64,000 nucleotides of DNA from Metallosphaera hakonensis JCM 8857 = DSM 7519. GTDB taxonomy: Archaea; Thermoproteota; Thermoprotei_A; Sulfolobales; Sulfolobaceae. Positions 28,463 to 36,420 of the stretch are shown here, piece after piece (positions within the stretch are counted from its first letter, which is position 1; the number at the start of each line of letters is the position of its first letter). The notes under the pieces are model-generated. The model did not search any database, was not told where the DNA came from, and was given only the letters and a program-made list of their open reading frames with translations. The stretch is taken from assembly GCF_003201675.2 (NCBI RefSeq), contig NZ_CP029287.2, forward strand, positions 2,406,001-2,470,000, written 5' to 3'. Made by a program: the position numbers and the translations under genes.

Positions 28463-28676
28463 GCTAGTTGAGAGTCTGGAAACACTGCCAGGAACAATGA
28501 CTGGAAACCTACTAAGGTTGCTGATCAAGGTTTGTTAGAGGCATAACATGTGGTGCCTCAACTCGTTCACTGAAATGATGTGGGCACTCCTGGAAGTCTA
28601 GATGGACTAAACTGTGGCTCTTCAATGCAGGTAACGTGAGAAGCTTGTATAAAAAGAAAAAAATTAATGATAAAAA
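28463..28676. other. Intergenic stretch between convergent genes
   Basis: About 210 bp. An A-rich run at 28650-28680 would be a T-rich terminator for the plus-strand or minus-strand gene. Nothing else seen. Confidence 0.35.
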
Positions 28677-29303
28677 TTATGGGGCATGAGCTAAGTGTGC
28701 GGGTATCGTCTCCACGCCTATGACTGCTCCCAGTATCCCAGCCACTATGACTACCAACCAAAAGAGAACGAACAAGATAGTCCACGAACCTAGGGACGGA
28801 TCCTTGTTCGCGTTCTGCTCCTTCAGGTAATCAAGTTTCAAAGTGACGGGGAAGCCCAGAACTCCTGCCAGACCATAGGTAACATATAAGCCCAATAGGG
28901 CCAGAGGTTCCTGCGTAAGGCCGAGCTTGAACCCAACTACCCCGTAATATATCGTAATTAATCCAACGAATAGAGCAAATATTCCAGTAGTTTGCAATCT
29001 CTTTCCAGTATAAACTGCAAAGGAGTAAGAAAGCACAATTATCCCCATCAAAAGGTAAACGTCGTTGAACAGTATATTGTAGCTTCCAGGTAAGGTCCAG
29101 GTGAACTCACCCCACAGCGCGATGACCGTGATCACAACGCCTAGAATTCCAGCTGGCACAATAGAGTCGTCGAGGCTTCTCTTAATTCCCTGGTAACCTT
29201 CCTTTCTGAAACTGAGATAGGCCTGAATGCTGGTGTAACTGATTAAAACTGAAACTAGAGGTAACGTAAACAACATCAAGGCGAGATCATCTATGAATAC
29301 CAT
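28677..29303 (-). CDS. DUF981-like multispanning membrane protein
   Basis: A 208-aa protein from ATG at 29303 with about six membrane helices. The conserved block RSLDDSIVPAGILGVVITVI and WTLPGSYNILFNDVYLLMGI resembles the archaeal DUF981 family. I chose ATG 29303 (MVFIDDLALMLF) over 29369 because the TATA-like TTCTTAAAAACTTAGG lies about 35 bp upstream of it and the longer start falls in a T/A-rich promoter-like stretch. Function unknown. Confidence 0.72.
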   Translation of the reverse strand: MVFIDDLALMLFTLPLVSVLISYTSIQAYLSFRKEGYQGIKRSLDDSIVPAGILGVVITVIALWGEFTWTLPGSYNILFNDVYLLMGIIVLSYSFAVYTGKRLQTTGIFALFVGLITIYYGVVGFKLGLTQEPLALLGLYVTYGLAGVLGFPVTLKLDYLKEQNANKDPSLGSWTILFVLFWLVVIVAGILGAVIGVETIPAHLAHAP

Positions 29304-29369
29304 TTGAATCACTGAATAATTCTTGATTCCTAAGTTTTTAAGAATAGAGTATCGATATATATTCAACAC

Positions 29370-29677
29370 GCGTTTTTAAGGAAAATATTTCTCTTTTCAA
29401 ACACAGAGTCGTTTTTCTATAATGATAAAACTATGTTTGTATGGAAATATGGAAAAATATCTACAAAGCATCACTCTCATACACAACTATTCAAGGTCGC
29501 AGGCCTCTCGGTTTCAAACCAGGGCTAGAGGTGAAGCGTGTCATGCCTTACGGCTAAAGACGCTTTCCGTTTGAAGAAAGTAGGGATGAGAGTTTACAAT
29601 AGGGCGCGTGAATCGCCTACATCAGCCATTTGGAGGAATTAACAGCTCGAAGATAACGTAAAATGTAAATTGCATTA
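29370..29677. other. Intergenic stretch with a structured patch at 29500-29610
   Basis: The patch contains GGTTTCAAACC inside CCTCT...AGAGG and a second hairpin CTTTCCGTTTGAAGAAAG (29568-29585). It does not fit tRNA and no gene is seen. It might be the end of a lost IS200/IS605-type element or a small RNA. Confidence 0.35.
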
Positions 29678-29684
29678 AAGTTTT

Positions 29685-29722
29685 AAGTTACGGGGGTGTA
29701 ACTAAGTTACAGGGGTGTAACT
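29685..29722. promoter_or_regulatory. Two tandem 19-bp palindromic repeats before the ATPase start
   Basis: AAGTTACGGGGGTGTAACT is followed at once by AAGTTACAGGGGTGTAACT. Each has 6-bp inverted arms (AGTTAC/GTAACT). The second unit ends at the T of the TTG start codon. A TATA-like AAGTTTTAAG overlaps the left edge, so the pair lies where a repressor would block transcription. Confidence 0.75.
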
Positions 29723-30792
29723 TGCTCTTCGATACAGAGCCGAAGACGTCCTTAAGTGATTTGTTTGACAGGGAGGAGGAAGTTGAAAAATTAAAGAGAG
29801 GATTAAACGAAAGACTAATCCTAGTCCTAGGGATAAGAAGAATAGGGAAGTCGAGTTTAATCCTTTCTACGTTAAATTCACTGGGAATAGACTACGTCTT
29901 TATAGATGTGAGAAAAGTATATGACGGTGTAACAAGAAAAGTATATATTGAAAAGCTTTTAGAGGAGATCTACTCCTCGTTAACTAGACTTAGCAAGAAG
30001 GAGTACATAAGAAGCGTGTTTGAAAAAATCGGAATTGAAGTTGAGTACCCCGTTAAAGTAAGAATAAGAGGTGAGGCTAAGGATAACTTAAGCAAAGTAT
30101 TCGAGGCCCTTAACGAGATAGGACTTAAGAAAGGTAAAGTCCCGGTGGTCTTTGATGAAACTCAGTATTTAAAGTACTCTACTTTGGGTTTAAGACCGTT
30201 TTTTGCTCACATTTATGATTATATGAAGGGAATTACATTGATCCTAACGGGTAGTGAAGTTGGTTTACTTCATGACTTTCTTGGCCTTGACGATCCAAAA
30301 TCGGAACTTTACGGGAGGTATTACTATACTGTGGAATTAAAACCGTTTAATGAGGATAAATCCAAGGAGTTCTTAAGGAGAGGATTTAAGGAAGTAATAG
30401 TTGAAGTAAAGGAAAGTGTGATAGGGGAAGCTGTCAAAGAACTAGACGGTATTGTGGGTTGGTTGGTCTATTTCGGCAAATTATATCTAGAAAGAAAGGA
30501 GGGAGCAATAGAGGAGGTAAAGGAGATCGGTTCCAATTTAGTTAAAGAAGAATTAAAGGAACTTGAGATAAGGAGCCCCTTCTATCTTCTAATACTTAAG
30601 GCTATAGCTAGTCTAGGTAAGGCCAAGTGGAAGAACATAATGGACTACGTTACAGCAACAACTGGGAGAAAAGTAAATAACGCTACTCTTTATAGAGAAT
30701 TAAATACATTGATGAACATGGGGTTTATAGAGAAAGTCGACGAAGAATATAGGGTTACTGACCCAATAATTAGGTATGCAGTGCTAAAGTGA
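29722..30792 (+). CDS. Archaeal AAA-type ATPase with C-terminal winged helix
   Basis: A 356-aa ATPase of the archaeal ATPase/STAND group. Walker A is GIRRIGKSS (about 37-45), Walker B VPVVFDETQYL, a sensor ITLILTGSEVGLL, and the C-terminus (about 285-356) is a winged helix (NATLYRELNTLMNMGFIEKV). The start is TTG at 29722; no ATG lies near the family start. The gene is more AT- and lysine-rich than nearby housekeeping genes, in line with mobile ATPases of this family. Role unknown; tandem palindromes abut the start. Confidence 0.87.
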   Translation: MLFDTEPKTSLSDLFDREEEVEKLKRGLNERLILVLGIRRIGKSSLILSTLNSLGIDYVFIDVRKVYDGVTRKVYIEKLLEEIYSSLTRLSKKEYIRSVFEKIGIEVEYPVKVRIRGEAKDNLSKVFEALNEIGLKKGKVPVVFDETQYLKYSTLGLRPFFAHIYDYMKGITLILTGSEVGLLHDFLGLDDPKSELYGRYYYTVELKPFNEDKSKEFLRRGFKEVIVEVKESVIGEAVKELDGIVGWLVYFGKLYLERKEGAIEEVKEIGSNLVKEELKELEIRSPFYLLILKAIASLGKAKWKNIMDYVTATTGRKVNNATLYRELNTLMNMGFIEKVDEEYRVTDPIIRYAVLK

Positions 30793-31333
30793 TTTTCCTA
30801 AGGGTTAATATGAATGCGAAGAGCTTAGGTATCATTCCTTTACTTTCATACTATCCAAATGATGTAGCTGAATCCTAAATTTCAGCTGAAATGATCCGAC
30901 GTTGTCATTATCAATGAGTCATCACTTAATGATCGAGATTTCCACCCTTCTAAGGAAACGTAAATCCAATTCAACTACGGAGAGGTTAGGAGATTGGACG
31001 ACCATTAACGGGATCTCAAAAGAATATGCCAACAAACTCGAGGAGAGGTTGAGTGAATCGAAGGACCATTGTCCTGGACTCCCTACCACAGAGATAAGTA
31101 AATGGGCTACCAGTTATAGTTGATTATTTCACCTGAGAATCACGTCTCCTGCACATCTATACACGGAAGTCTCAGGACGTATAAGGGAAGCATCAACTTT
31201 TACCTTATTGTGTTGTCCCCGTTGTTCTTGCTCAGCCCCTAACGTACTCACTCTTCATCATACCTAACGCGATTAGTTAAAATTCTTGTATAATACTGAA
31301 GTTATCCATAGATCAATAAAGTTTAATTCAAAA
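30793..31333. other. Intergenic stretch, nothing firm
   Basis: About 540 bp. A 73-codon frame (30902-31123) is serine/threonine-rich with no recognised family, and I treat it as chance or a decayed gene. A/T-rich ends may hold terminators of both flanking genes. Confidence 0.4.
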
Positions 31334-31855
31334 TTACCTCTTGCTTTCCAATTTCTGTAAATCAGACAATACGAGGTTGTACAGTGTTTCAAGTTCCTTT
31401 CCCCATTCTTCTGGAAACCACTTCTTAATATTCTGAAGGACTATCTTTATCGTCAAGGTTAAATCATGCAGTACCTCATCTTCAGTCTTATACTTTGAGA
31501 AGTCTGGGTCAAAGCCATTATATTGGTAGTCGTGAAGAAGTAAGGCAACGTTTGTTATTTCTTCGACTTCTGTGTAGCCTATTTTCGCTAAATCAATCGA
31601 GATCCCTTTTAGCGCGTGTGATGGCGCGCTGTATCCTCTCTTTATATACCATTCGCTGTTTAGCTTATCCAAGTTTTTAGTAACTAAGGCTGAAAGTAAG
31701 GCTTTAACTGCACCAAATGCTTTGCCCGCAGAGTTTCTACTCCTTCCCGCCAGCCACATGTTTATAGCTATATCTAAATCATCAAGTGTTTCTATGATTC
31801 TAGCCCTAATGTAAGCTTTTTTGTCAAATTTGGGTGTAAGTAATTTCTCTTCCAT
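31334..31855 (-). CDS. PaREP1 family protein
   Basis: A 173-aa all-helical protein of the PaREP1 family (MEEKLLTPKFDKKAYIRARI; SRNSAGKAFGAVKALLSALV; SAPSHALKGISIDLA). The family is abundant in Sulfolobales and Pyrobaculum, varies between strains, and is related by fold to HEPN proteins. I prefer ATG 31855 over 31876 because the TATA-like TATTTAAG (31880-31887, minus) is 25-32 bp upstream, fitting a leaderless mRNA. Biochemical role unknown. Confidence 0.82.
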   Translation of the reverse strand: MEEKLLTPKFDKKAYIRARIIETLDDLDIAINMWLAGRSRNSAGKAFGAVKALLSALVTKNLDKLNSEWYIKRGYSAPSHALKGISIDLAKIGYTEVEEITNVALLLHDYQYNGFDPDFSKYKTEDEVLHDLTLTIKIVLQNIKKWFPEEWGKELETLYNLVLSDLQKLESKR

Positions 31856-31912
31856 AATCCTAACTTGTTTAATCAAACTTAAATACGTGATGAAAATACG
31901 GGAAGATAAGTT

Positions 31913-31932
31913 AGTGAAGTCTTGACTTCACT
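31913..31932. promoter_or_regulatory. 20-bp inverted repeat upstream of the PaREP1 gene
   Basis: AGTGAAGTC, two bases, then GACTTCACT: perfect 9-bp arms about 60 bp upstream of the PaREP1 start. It could be an operator or a hairpin. Confidence 0.5.
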
Positions 31933-32289
31933 TCGTCAATATCCTTCCTTGCATTATCTTCCTTCTAAGCTAACAAGGGATAGTTCAAAGATTTCAAGTA
32001 ATAGTTACACCTAGTTAGTTCCCATCCTTATTTTCTGCAGATATGGAGCGTCTCCGGCTACTAGGCACCATACGATTCGCCTCCAACGAGCCATGGTGGC
32101 AAAACCCCGTTTAACATCGTAGAAGGTTGGAGTTCCATTATTGTAGAGAGCGTCTCAAGCACACATAGCTGAATAAATATATATCAAAGCTTATATATAA
32201 TTATTCAAAAGAGAATAGAAAAGTCAGGAGAGATCAAACTGACTACCATCTTTAAGTCCGCTTATCCGTATCCATGGTATAGGAGCGCC
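31933..32289. other. Intergenic stretch, nothing recognised
   Basis: About 360 bp between PaREP1 and the end of the radical-SAM gene; no gene-like frame, repeat family or clear hairpin. Confidence 0.4.
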
Positions 32290-33879
32290 TCAATCGTCAA
32301 TGGAGAAGTATCTATTTCTCTTCTCATCGGTCTCACTGTACACAATGACCTTACTTGATGAGATGAGTTCCTCTAACTTGGACTCTGGAGAAAGGGATTC
32401 CTCTCTTATTAGTTTGGCCGTTCTAATTAGCCCGGTGGGGAGACTTATAACGATCTCCTTCATGTAATGACCCAATCTCTTCGCGAAATACTTCTCAGCT
32501 TTTCTTAGAAGTTCCAGTTTCCTTTCCGGTATTCTCGTTCTAGTAAACTTGCTTCTGATCCATTTCCTTACATAGAAGCTATAATTCCCATAGTACTGAA
32601 GGAATTGTGTGAGGAGAGGGTTCACCTTAGTCCTCATAACAGGTAAAAGTACGTCATAGTAGTCCCAGTTCAAGGTAAAGAGCTTCCTCTCTTTTAGAGC
32701 TTTAACGAAGATCCTGGTACCTGGCAGCGGGGTGTAAATACTGAATTGAACGCTGTCGGCACCAAGATCCGATAGCTTATACGCGAATTGAATGGTCTTC
32801 ATCATTTTTCTGAAGGTATCGTATGGAGCACCGAGTATGAGGCCTATTAACACAACGACACCGTTCTCATGAAGAGTCTTCACGGCCTTTTCGGCCAGGT
32901 TAGTTACCGTACCCTTGTGAATCTTCTTGAGGGTCTCATCATCTCCAGACTCCACCCCGAGGAACGCTATCCTAAGCCCGGCATCTGAAGCTCTCCTTAT
33001 TACTTCTGGATTCTTGGCGGTTATATCAACTCTCATTTGGGTTATGAAGTTAGTAACGAGTCCCCTTTCAATCATTTCGTGGAAAAGTGCCATTCTGTCC
33101 TTGATGTTGGGTTGGACAATGAAAATATCGTCGGTGAAGAAAACCCAGGAATAACCCAACTTCTTCACATCAGATAACTCCCTAATCACTCTATTGTTGG
33201 ACTTGTTTCTCCAAGTGTTACCCCATGTGGGAGTCACTGAACAGAACTCGCAAGCGTATGGACAGCCTCTGGACGTCTCTATGCACGCAACAGTCTCGTT
33301 CTTTCCGAAAACATCGAACGTGTACTTCTCCCTATCAACCAGGTCAAAGGCCGGCATGGGCAATTTATCTAGGTCCCTAATCAGTGGCCTGGGAGGAGTC
33401 CTCTTTACGGAACCGTCCTTAGTTCTGTACACTATTCCCTTAACCTTATCAAGTTCCTTGTTCTCAATGGCCCCAGGTAATTCCATCATGGTTTCGTCGC
33501 CTTCTCCCATTACAACCACATCGAAGTTACTCCTTAGCATTTCCTCCGGGACAAAGGTGGCGTGATGTCCCCCAGCCACTATGGTTACTTCTGGATCCAT
33601 CTCCTTAATCCCCTTTGCTATTTGGGATGAAACGTTATGGGCGGCTGTAGCGTGAAGTGTGATCCCTACTATATCTGGATTGAATCTGAGAGTCTCGTTA
33701 ACCACCTGAGGAACTGTCATCATATCGGCTTCCATGTCGATTATTCTTACCTGATGATCACCTGTGGACCTCACGTCTCCCGCCAATTGAATCAGGCCCA
33801 GGGGTACGGGTATAAAGCCAAAGCTTCTAAGATACCCACTACCGGTTGGGTTACTTGGCCTGATGAATATAACTTTCAT
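32290..33879 (-). CDS. B12-binding radical SAM protein, candidate GDGT ring synthase
   Basis: A 529-aa protein from ATG 33879 (MKVIFIRPSNPTGSGYLR). N-terminal residues about 1-150 form a cobalamin-binding Rossmann-like domain; the radical-SAM motif is CPYACEFC (C206, C210, C213), followed by a TIM-barrel region (LGVESGDDETLKKI) and a basic C-terminal domain. Established: in Sulfolobus, B12-type radical-SAM enzymes GrsA and GrsB put cyclopentane rings into tetraether lipids, and a related enzyme makes calditol. Length and layout suit these lipid enzymes, but I cannot separate them from other class B enzymes. A TATA-like patch precedes the start; monocistronic. Confidence 0.8.
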   Translation of the reverse strand: MKVIFIRPSNPTGSGYLRSFGFIPVPLGLIQLAGDVRSTGDHQVRIIDMEADMMTVPQVVNETLRFNPDIVGITLHATAAHNVSSQIAKGIKEMDPEVTIVAGGHHATFVPEEMLRSNFDVVVMGEGDETMMELPGAIENKELDKVKGIVYRTKDGSVKRTPPRPLIRDLDKLPMPAFDLVDREKYTFDVFGKNETVACIETSRGCPYACEFCSVTPTWGNTWRNKSNNRVIRELSDVKKLGYSWVFFTDDIFIVQPNIKDRMALFHEMIERGLVTNFITQMRVDITAKNPEVIRRASDAGLRIAFLGVESGDDETLKKIHKGTVTNLAEKAVKTLHENGVVVLIGLILGAPYDTFRKMMKTIQFAYKLSDLGADSVQFSIYTPLPGTRIFVKALKERKLFTLNWDYYDVLLPVMRTKVNPLLTQFLQYYGNYSFYVRKWIRSKFTRTRIPERKLELLRKAEKYFAKRLGHYMKEIVISLPTGLIRTAKLIREESLSPESKLEELISSSKVIVYSETDEKRNRYFSIDD

Positions 33880-34120
33880 GGTTATATTTGGGCTCAAATC
33901 ATTAAAAACTTTAGTATTAACTAAAGGATAATTAGATATGGAATAGTCTGCTATCTCACTCATATTTCTTGAGTCTTCATGTTAATGATTGAATCATAAT
34001 GACTCCAGAGATCGAATGATAGTCTTGAACACTGTAATCTTTACTAGAAAATGTTGTAGATTGTCCACTTAAATCAAAATCTCAACTAATCTTGGCTTGT
34101 CATGGCGAGAAGCTAACATA
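33880..34120. other. Intergenic stretch upstream of the radical-SAM gene
   Basis: It carries the minus-strand promoter region (AGCCCAAATATAACCATG at the start). An upstream in-frame start at 33963 exists but the family start is at 33879. Nothing else seen. Confidence 0.4.
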
Positions 34121-34247
34121 TGCTTTGTGTATAGCTTCAATTTTCCCAGGTGTCAAGTTCATAGGTTCTCTTAAATTCTGAATCCTACGTTGAATTAAAA
34201 GTGGATTTTACGTTAACCTTGATAAAATTGAAGTAATCCAGAAAGGC
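34121..34247. repeat. 127-bp MITE (TGCTTTGTG ends), copy 3
   Basis: The ends TGCTTTGTGTATAGCTTCAA and TTGAAGTAATCCAGAAAGGC are a drifted version of the 4484-4612 MITE; the cores align throughout (TCTTAAATTCTGAATC, GATAAAATTGAAG). No clear target duplication remains. Confidence 0.78.
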
Positions 34248-34548
34248 CTGAAGAAAAGGCGGTTTATACGTTCGAGAATCCTTGGTTCTTTTGTAATTCT
34301 GAAATCTCATCCGAATTAAGATAATTCGGTGAAGGGCTATTATTCACATCGAGAAGAGGGATTTACAAATATTGCTCCCAAAAGAGATATTCACAACCTT
34401 ACCTCCTGTCTCTCCTCGGTTTTCTCTTACGATCCACGATCGATTTTTTAATCTTATCTTACAGAAACAAATAGAAATAGTATGTATCCCTGGATTGCCC
34501 AGGAACATAGGGAATAAGATTATATTCTTATGCGATAAACCAATTCTC
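34248..34548. other. Region upstream of vapB
   Basis: The vapB frame stays open upstream to 34372, but the extra residues show no family resemblance. A TATA box TATATTCT (34521-34528) lies 21-28 bp before the GTG at 34549, which supports the short form. Nothing else recognised. Confidence 0.5.
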
Positions 34549-34761
34549 GTGTCTACGGTTTACGGTATACGAATCCCAAAGAAGCTGAGGGAGTTAATGG
34601 CATCTGTAGACATTGATTGGCAAAAGGAGATAAGCGGATTCATAGAGGCGAGGGCCAAGAAGGCGTTAATGAGCAAATACCTTGAGGAGAGTAGGGAGAA
34701 GTTAGAGAAGATGAAGAATATAGATAACGCAGAGCTAATAAGAGAGGATAGGGAAAGTTGA
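34549..34761 (+). CDS. vapB: VapB-type antitoxin
   Basis: A 70-aa protein starting with GTG (VSTVYGIRIPKKLRELMASV). The ribbon-helix-helix DNA-binding strand and helices come first, then a charged tail (IREDRES) that binds the toxin. VapB represses its own operon and neutralises VapC. The start is chosen by the TATA box 21-28 bp upstream and by family length. The stop overlaps the TTG start of the next gene. The toxin gene is frameshifted, so the antitoxin may be a relic or a solo regulator. Confidence 0.78.
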   Translation: MSTVYGIRIPKKLRELMASVDIDWQKEISGFIEARAKKALMSKYLEESREKLEKMKNIDNAELIREDRES

Positions 34762-35164
34762 TACTTGACTCCTCAGCTATTGCTTCACTCTTTTTTAGAG
34801 ACGACTTTACGGAAAAGGTTACACAAATAGTAGAAAGAGCTGACGAAGAGCTTATCACGCTTGATTTTTCCTTGGCGGAAATTTCAAACGTAGCATGGAA
34901 GAGGATGATCATATTCAATGAGGACAAGGCTGTTATATTGAAACAGTTACGGAACAGCCTAAACTTCATCAAGACTCTGTCTAGTATAGTGAGGATGGAA
35001 GACATCATGGAGGGAGCAATTAACTTAGCCGTTAATCAAAGGGTACCGTTTTACGACTCTGCCTTTCTTTAGCGTCTGAAAGAAACATGACGTTACTTAC
35101 GACTGATAAGAAACTCTATAGTCTCGCCAATGCTGATTTGAAGAAGCATATACGTCTTCCCTAG
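34758..35164 (+). pseudogene. vapC: VapC PIN-domain toxin gene with a -1 frameshift
   Basis: From TTG 34758 the frame gives a PIN domain: MILDSSAIASLFF (first Asp), SLAEISNVAWKR (Glu) and VPFYDSAF (Asp), then stops at 35072. The bases that follow, read one base back, continue as LASERNMTLLTTDKKLYSLA up to a stop at 35164, the normal PIN C-terminus with the last acidic site. A single missing base in the run CTTTCTTTAG explains this. It could be a mutation, a sequencing error in a T run, or programmed slippage. VapC toxins cut tRNA or rRNA. Confidence 0.8.
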
Positions 35165-35222
35165 ATTTTAATGTTGTGAGTTCTTTTAAAAAGAAGTAAA
35201 CTGTTCTGCCAAGTCTCGGTCA

Positions 35223-35389
35223 GGGGACGATTCAGGTGTCAATTGCGAATAGTAATTATGACAAAGGTGGATTAAATAATGGAAATTGTTAATTGCGAAT
35301 CCCTACATAGTAAATACTAGATTATTCAATTAAATTCATTCTATTTCGCTAAATAAACTGAACTCCCAAAGGAGACGCGAATTGTCCCC
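35223..35389. repeat. IS256-related MITE, inverted copy
   Basis: Ends GGGGACGATTCAGGTGTCAA and GAGACGCGAATTGTCCCC enclose a core that aligns in reverse with 13467-13628 and 62324-62486. It directly abuts an IS256-like end, giving back-to-back terminal repeats. Confidence 0.75.
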
Positions 35390-35546
35390 ACTACAACCTA
35401 TTGGTCTGTTTTCTCATAATCGTAATAATATTATAATCTTACTTATTCTTCCAATTATAGCAGAAATATATCCAGCAATTTCTTTATTGGATTGCCCTAA
35501 TTCATGACAAAATATTGCAATTCGCAATGGACTCCTGAATCGCCCC
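35390..35546 (+). mobile_element. Remnant 3' end of the IS256-like element
   Basis: The bases CTACAACCTATTGGTCTGTT encode the last transposase residues and the sequence ends in AATGGACTCCTGAATCGCCCC, the terminal repeat. The rest of the element is absent; the MITE lies where it should be. Confidence 0.8.
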
Positions 35547-35595
35547 GAAGCGAGGAGAGTAGCGGTTTATATATGACTAAAAGTAATTTTTATTA

Positions 35596-36072
35596 ATGGA
35601 AGAGGGATCGATGCACATCTTAGAGAGCGAGCATCTGAAGTATTTAACGAAGGTTTTCGAATTGGCTTTACGTGAAGTTGAAAGTAGGTTGACGGAAGAG
35701 AAGGGTTTTCTCTCGGTGGAGTACGAACTATATCCCTTTGACTCGGAGAGAATAGTAATTACGGCAAGTAATAGAAAGATAGGAGAGGATGTGGAAGAAG
35801 GTGAAATGCGTATTCCGGTAGTGGACCCAAAAACATATTCTCTGTCCATCGAAAACCTTAGAATAGAAGGGGAAAGTAAACTTACAGGAGATGCGTATTG
35901 TTTCATGTGGAACGGTCCTCTAGTCGGTGTGGCTACTGAAGTTTACAGGGTTAAAGTTACGCCGGTTATAGAGAACAAGACGTTCAATGTTACTCTTTCA
36001 CTTAGTAATGTCAATAAAGATGCAAATATAATAGCGAATGAAATATCTGAGATACTAGATAACTGTTTTTGA
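35596..36072 (+). CDS. Hypothetical protein upstream of an interrupted toxin-like gene
   Basis: A 158-aa soluble protein (start ATG 35596 or 35611) with charged alpha-helical N-terminus, beta-rich centre and no recognised domain. It lies 46 bp upstream of the gene at 36119 in the same direction, so it may be its partner, for example an immunity or antitoxin protein, but an A/T-rich TATA-like patch at 36088-36100 could drive the second gene alone. Function unknown. Confidence 0.6.
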   Translation: MEEGSMHILESEHLKYLTKVFELALREVESRLTEEKGFLSVEYELYPFDSERIVITASNRKIGEDVEEGEMRIPVVDPKTYSLSIENLRIEGESKLTGDAYCFMWNGPLVGVATEVYRVKVTPVIENKTFNVTLSLSNVNKDANIIANEISEILDNCF

Positions 36073-36118
36073 ATTGTTGAGGAAAAAGTTTTTAAAATAA
36101 TATTGCTTTTTCCTCCTC

Positions 36119-36290
36119 ATGGTATTCATATATGATTCCGGTTATCTCTATAGGTATGTGGATAGGGCGGAGTTATGTTTTATTCTAGAAAATGGTATAG
36201 TTTACTCTACGAAAAATCCTAAAGGAACTCACTGGACTACACTTTTTACAGATTCACCCTCAATTGCTAGGAATTGGCTTGCGATAAGTG
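36119..36290 (+). pseudogene. ADP-ribosyltransferase-like gene interrupted by a TnpB element
   Basis: The first 57 residues include YLYRYVDRAELCFILENG and HWTTLFTDSPSIARNWLAIS. The plan YR-(v)-x-x-x-EL-x-x-I-x-x-G and a later WxT...SPxxARxW strand/helix resembles ART-type toxin folds. At about 36290 the sequence enters the right end of the TnpB element. If the element is removed, the frame continues for about 15 codons after about 37614 (GRPKIILRKIILVG) to a TAG. Toxin identity is inference from a short stretch; the insertion is clear. Confidence 0.55.
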
Positions 36291-36420
36291 AACTCACCCC
36301 GCCCTTACGGACTGGGCTTCCTGCTTCCTAGCTCCACCTTGCCAGTACCGAAGTACCGGTAGAGGGCGGAACTCCACAGGCCCTAAGGGTCGCACCGACC
36401 CCGATCTACGTAAGATGTTC
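36291..36420 (-). ncRNA. Candidate omega/reRNA at the TnpB element right end
   Basis: The last ~130 bases of the element, overlapping the tnpB 3' end, contain G/C-rich self-complementary runs (GTACCGGTACTTCGGTAC on the minus strand; CCGTAAGGGCGGGG at the end). In known IS605 elements this region produces the guide RNA, with the guide taken from DNA beyond the right end, here from about 36290 downward. No experimental boundary can be drawn. Confidence 0.4.

Noticed and set aside
29490-29600. tRNA-like sequence
   Set aside because: No acceptor stem or anticodon arm can be drawn; only isolated hairpins.
34372-34548. N-terminal extension of the VapB gene
   Set aside because: A TATA box lies inside it at the right distance from GTG 34549 and the extra residues are not VapB-like.
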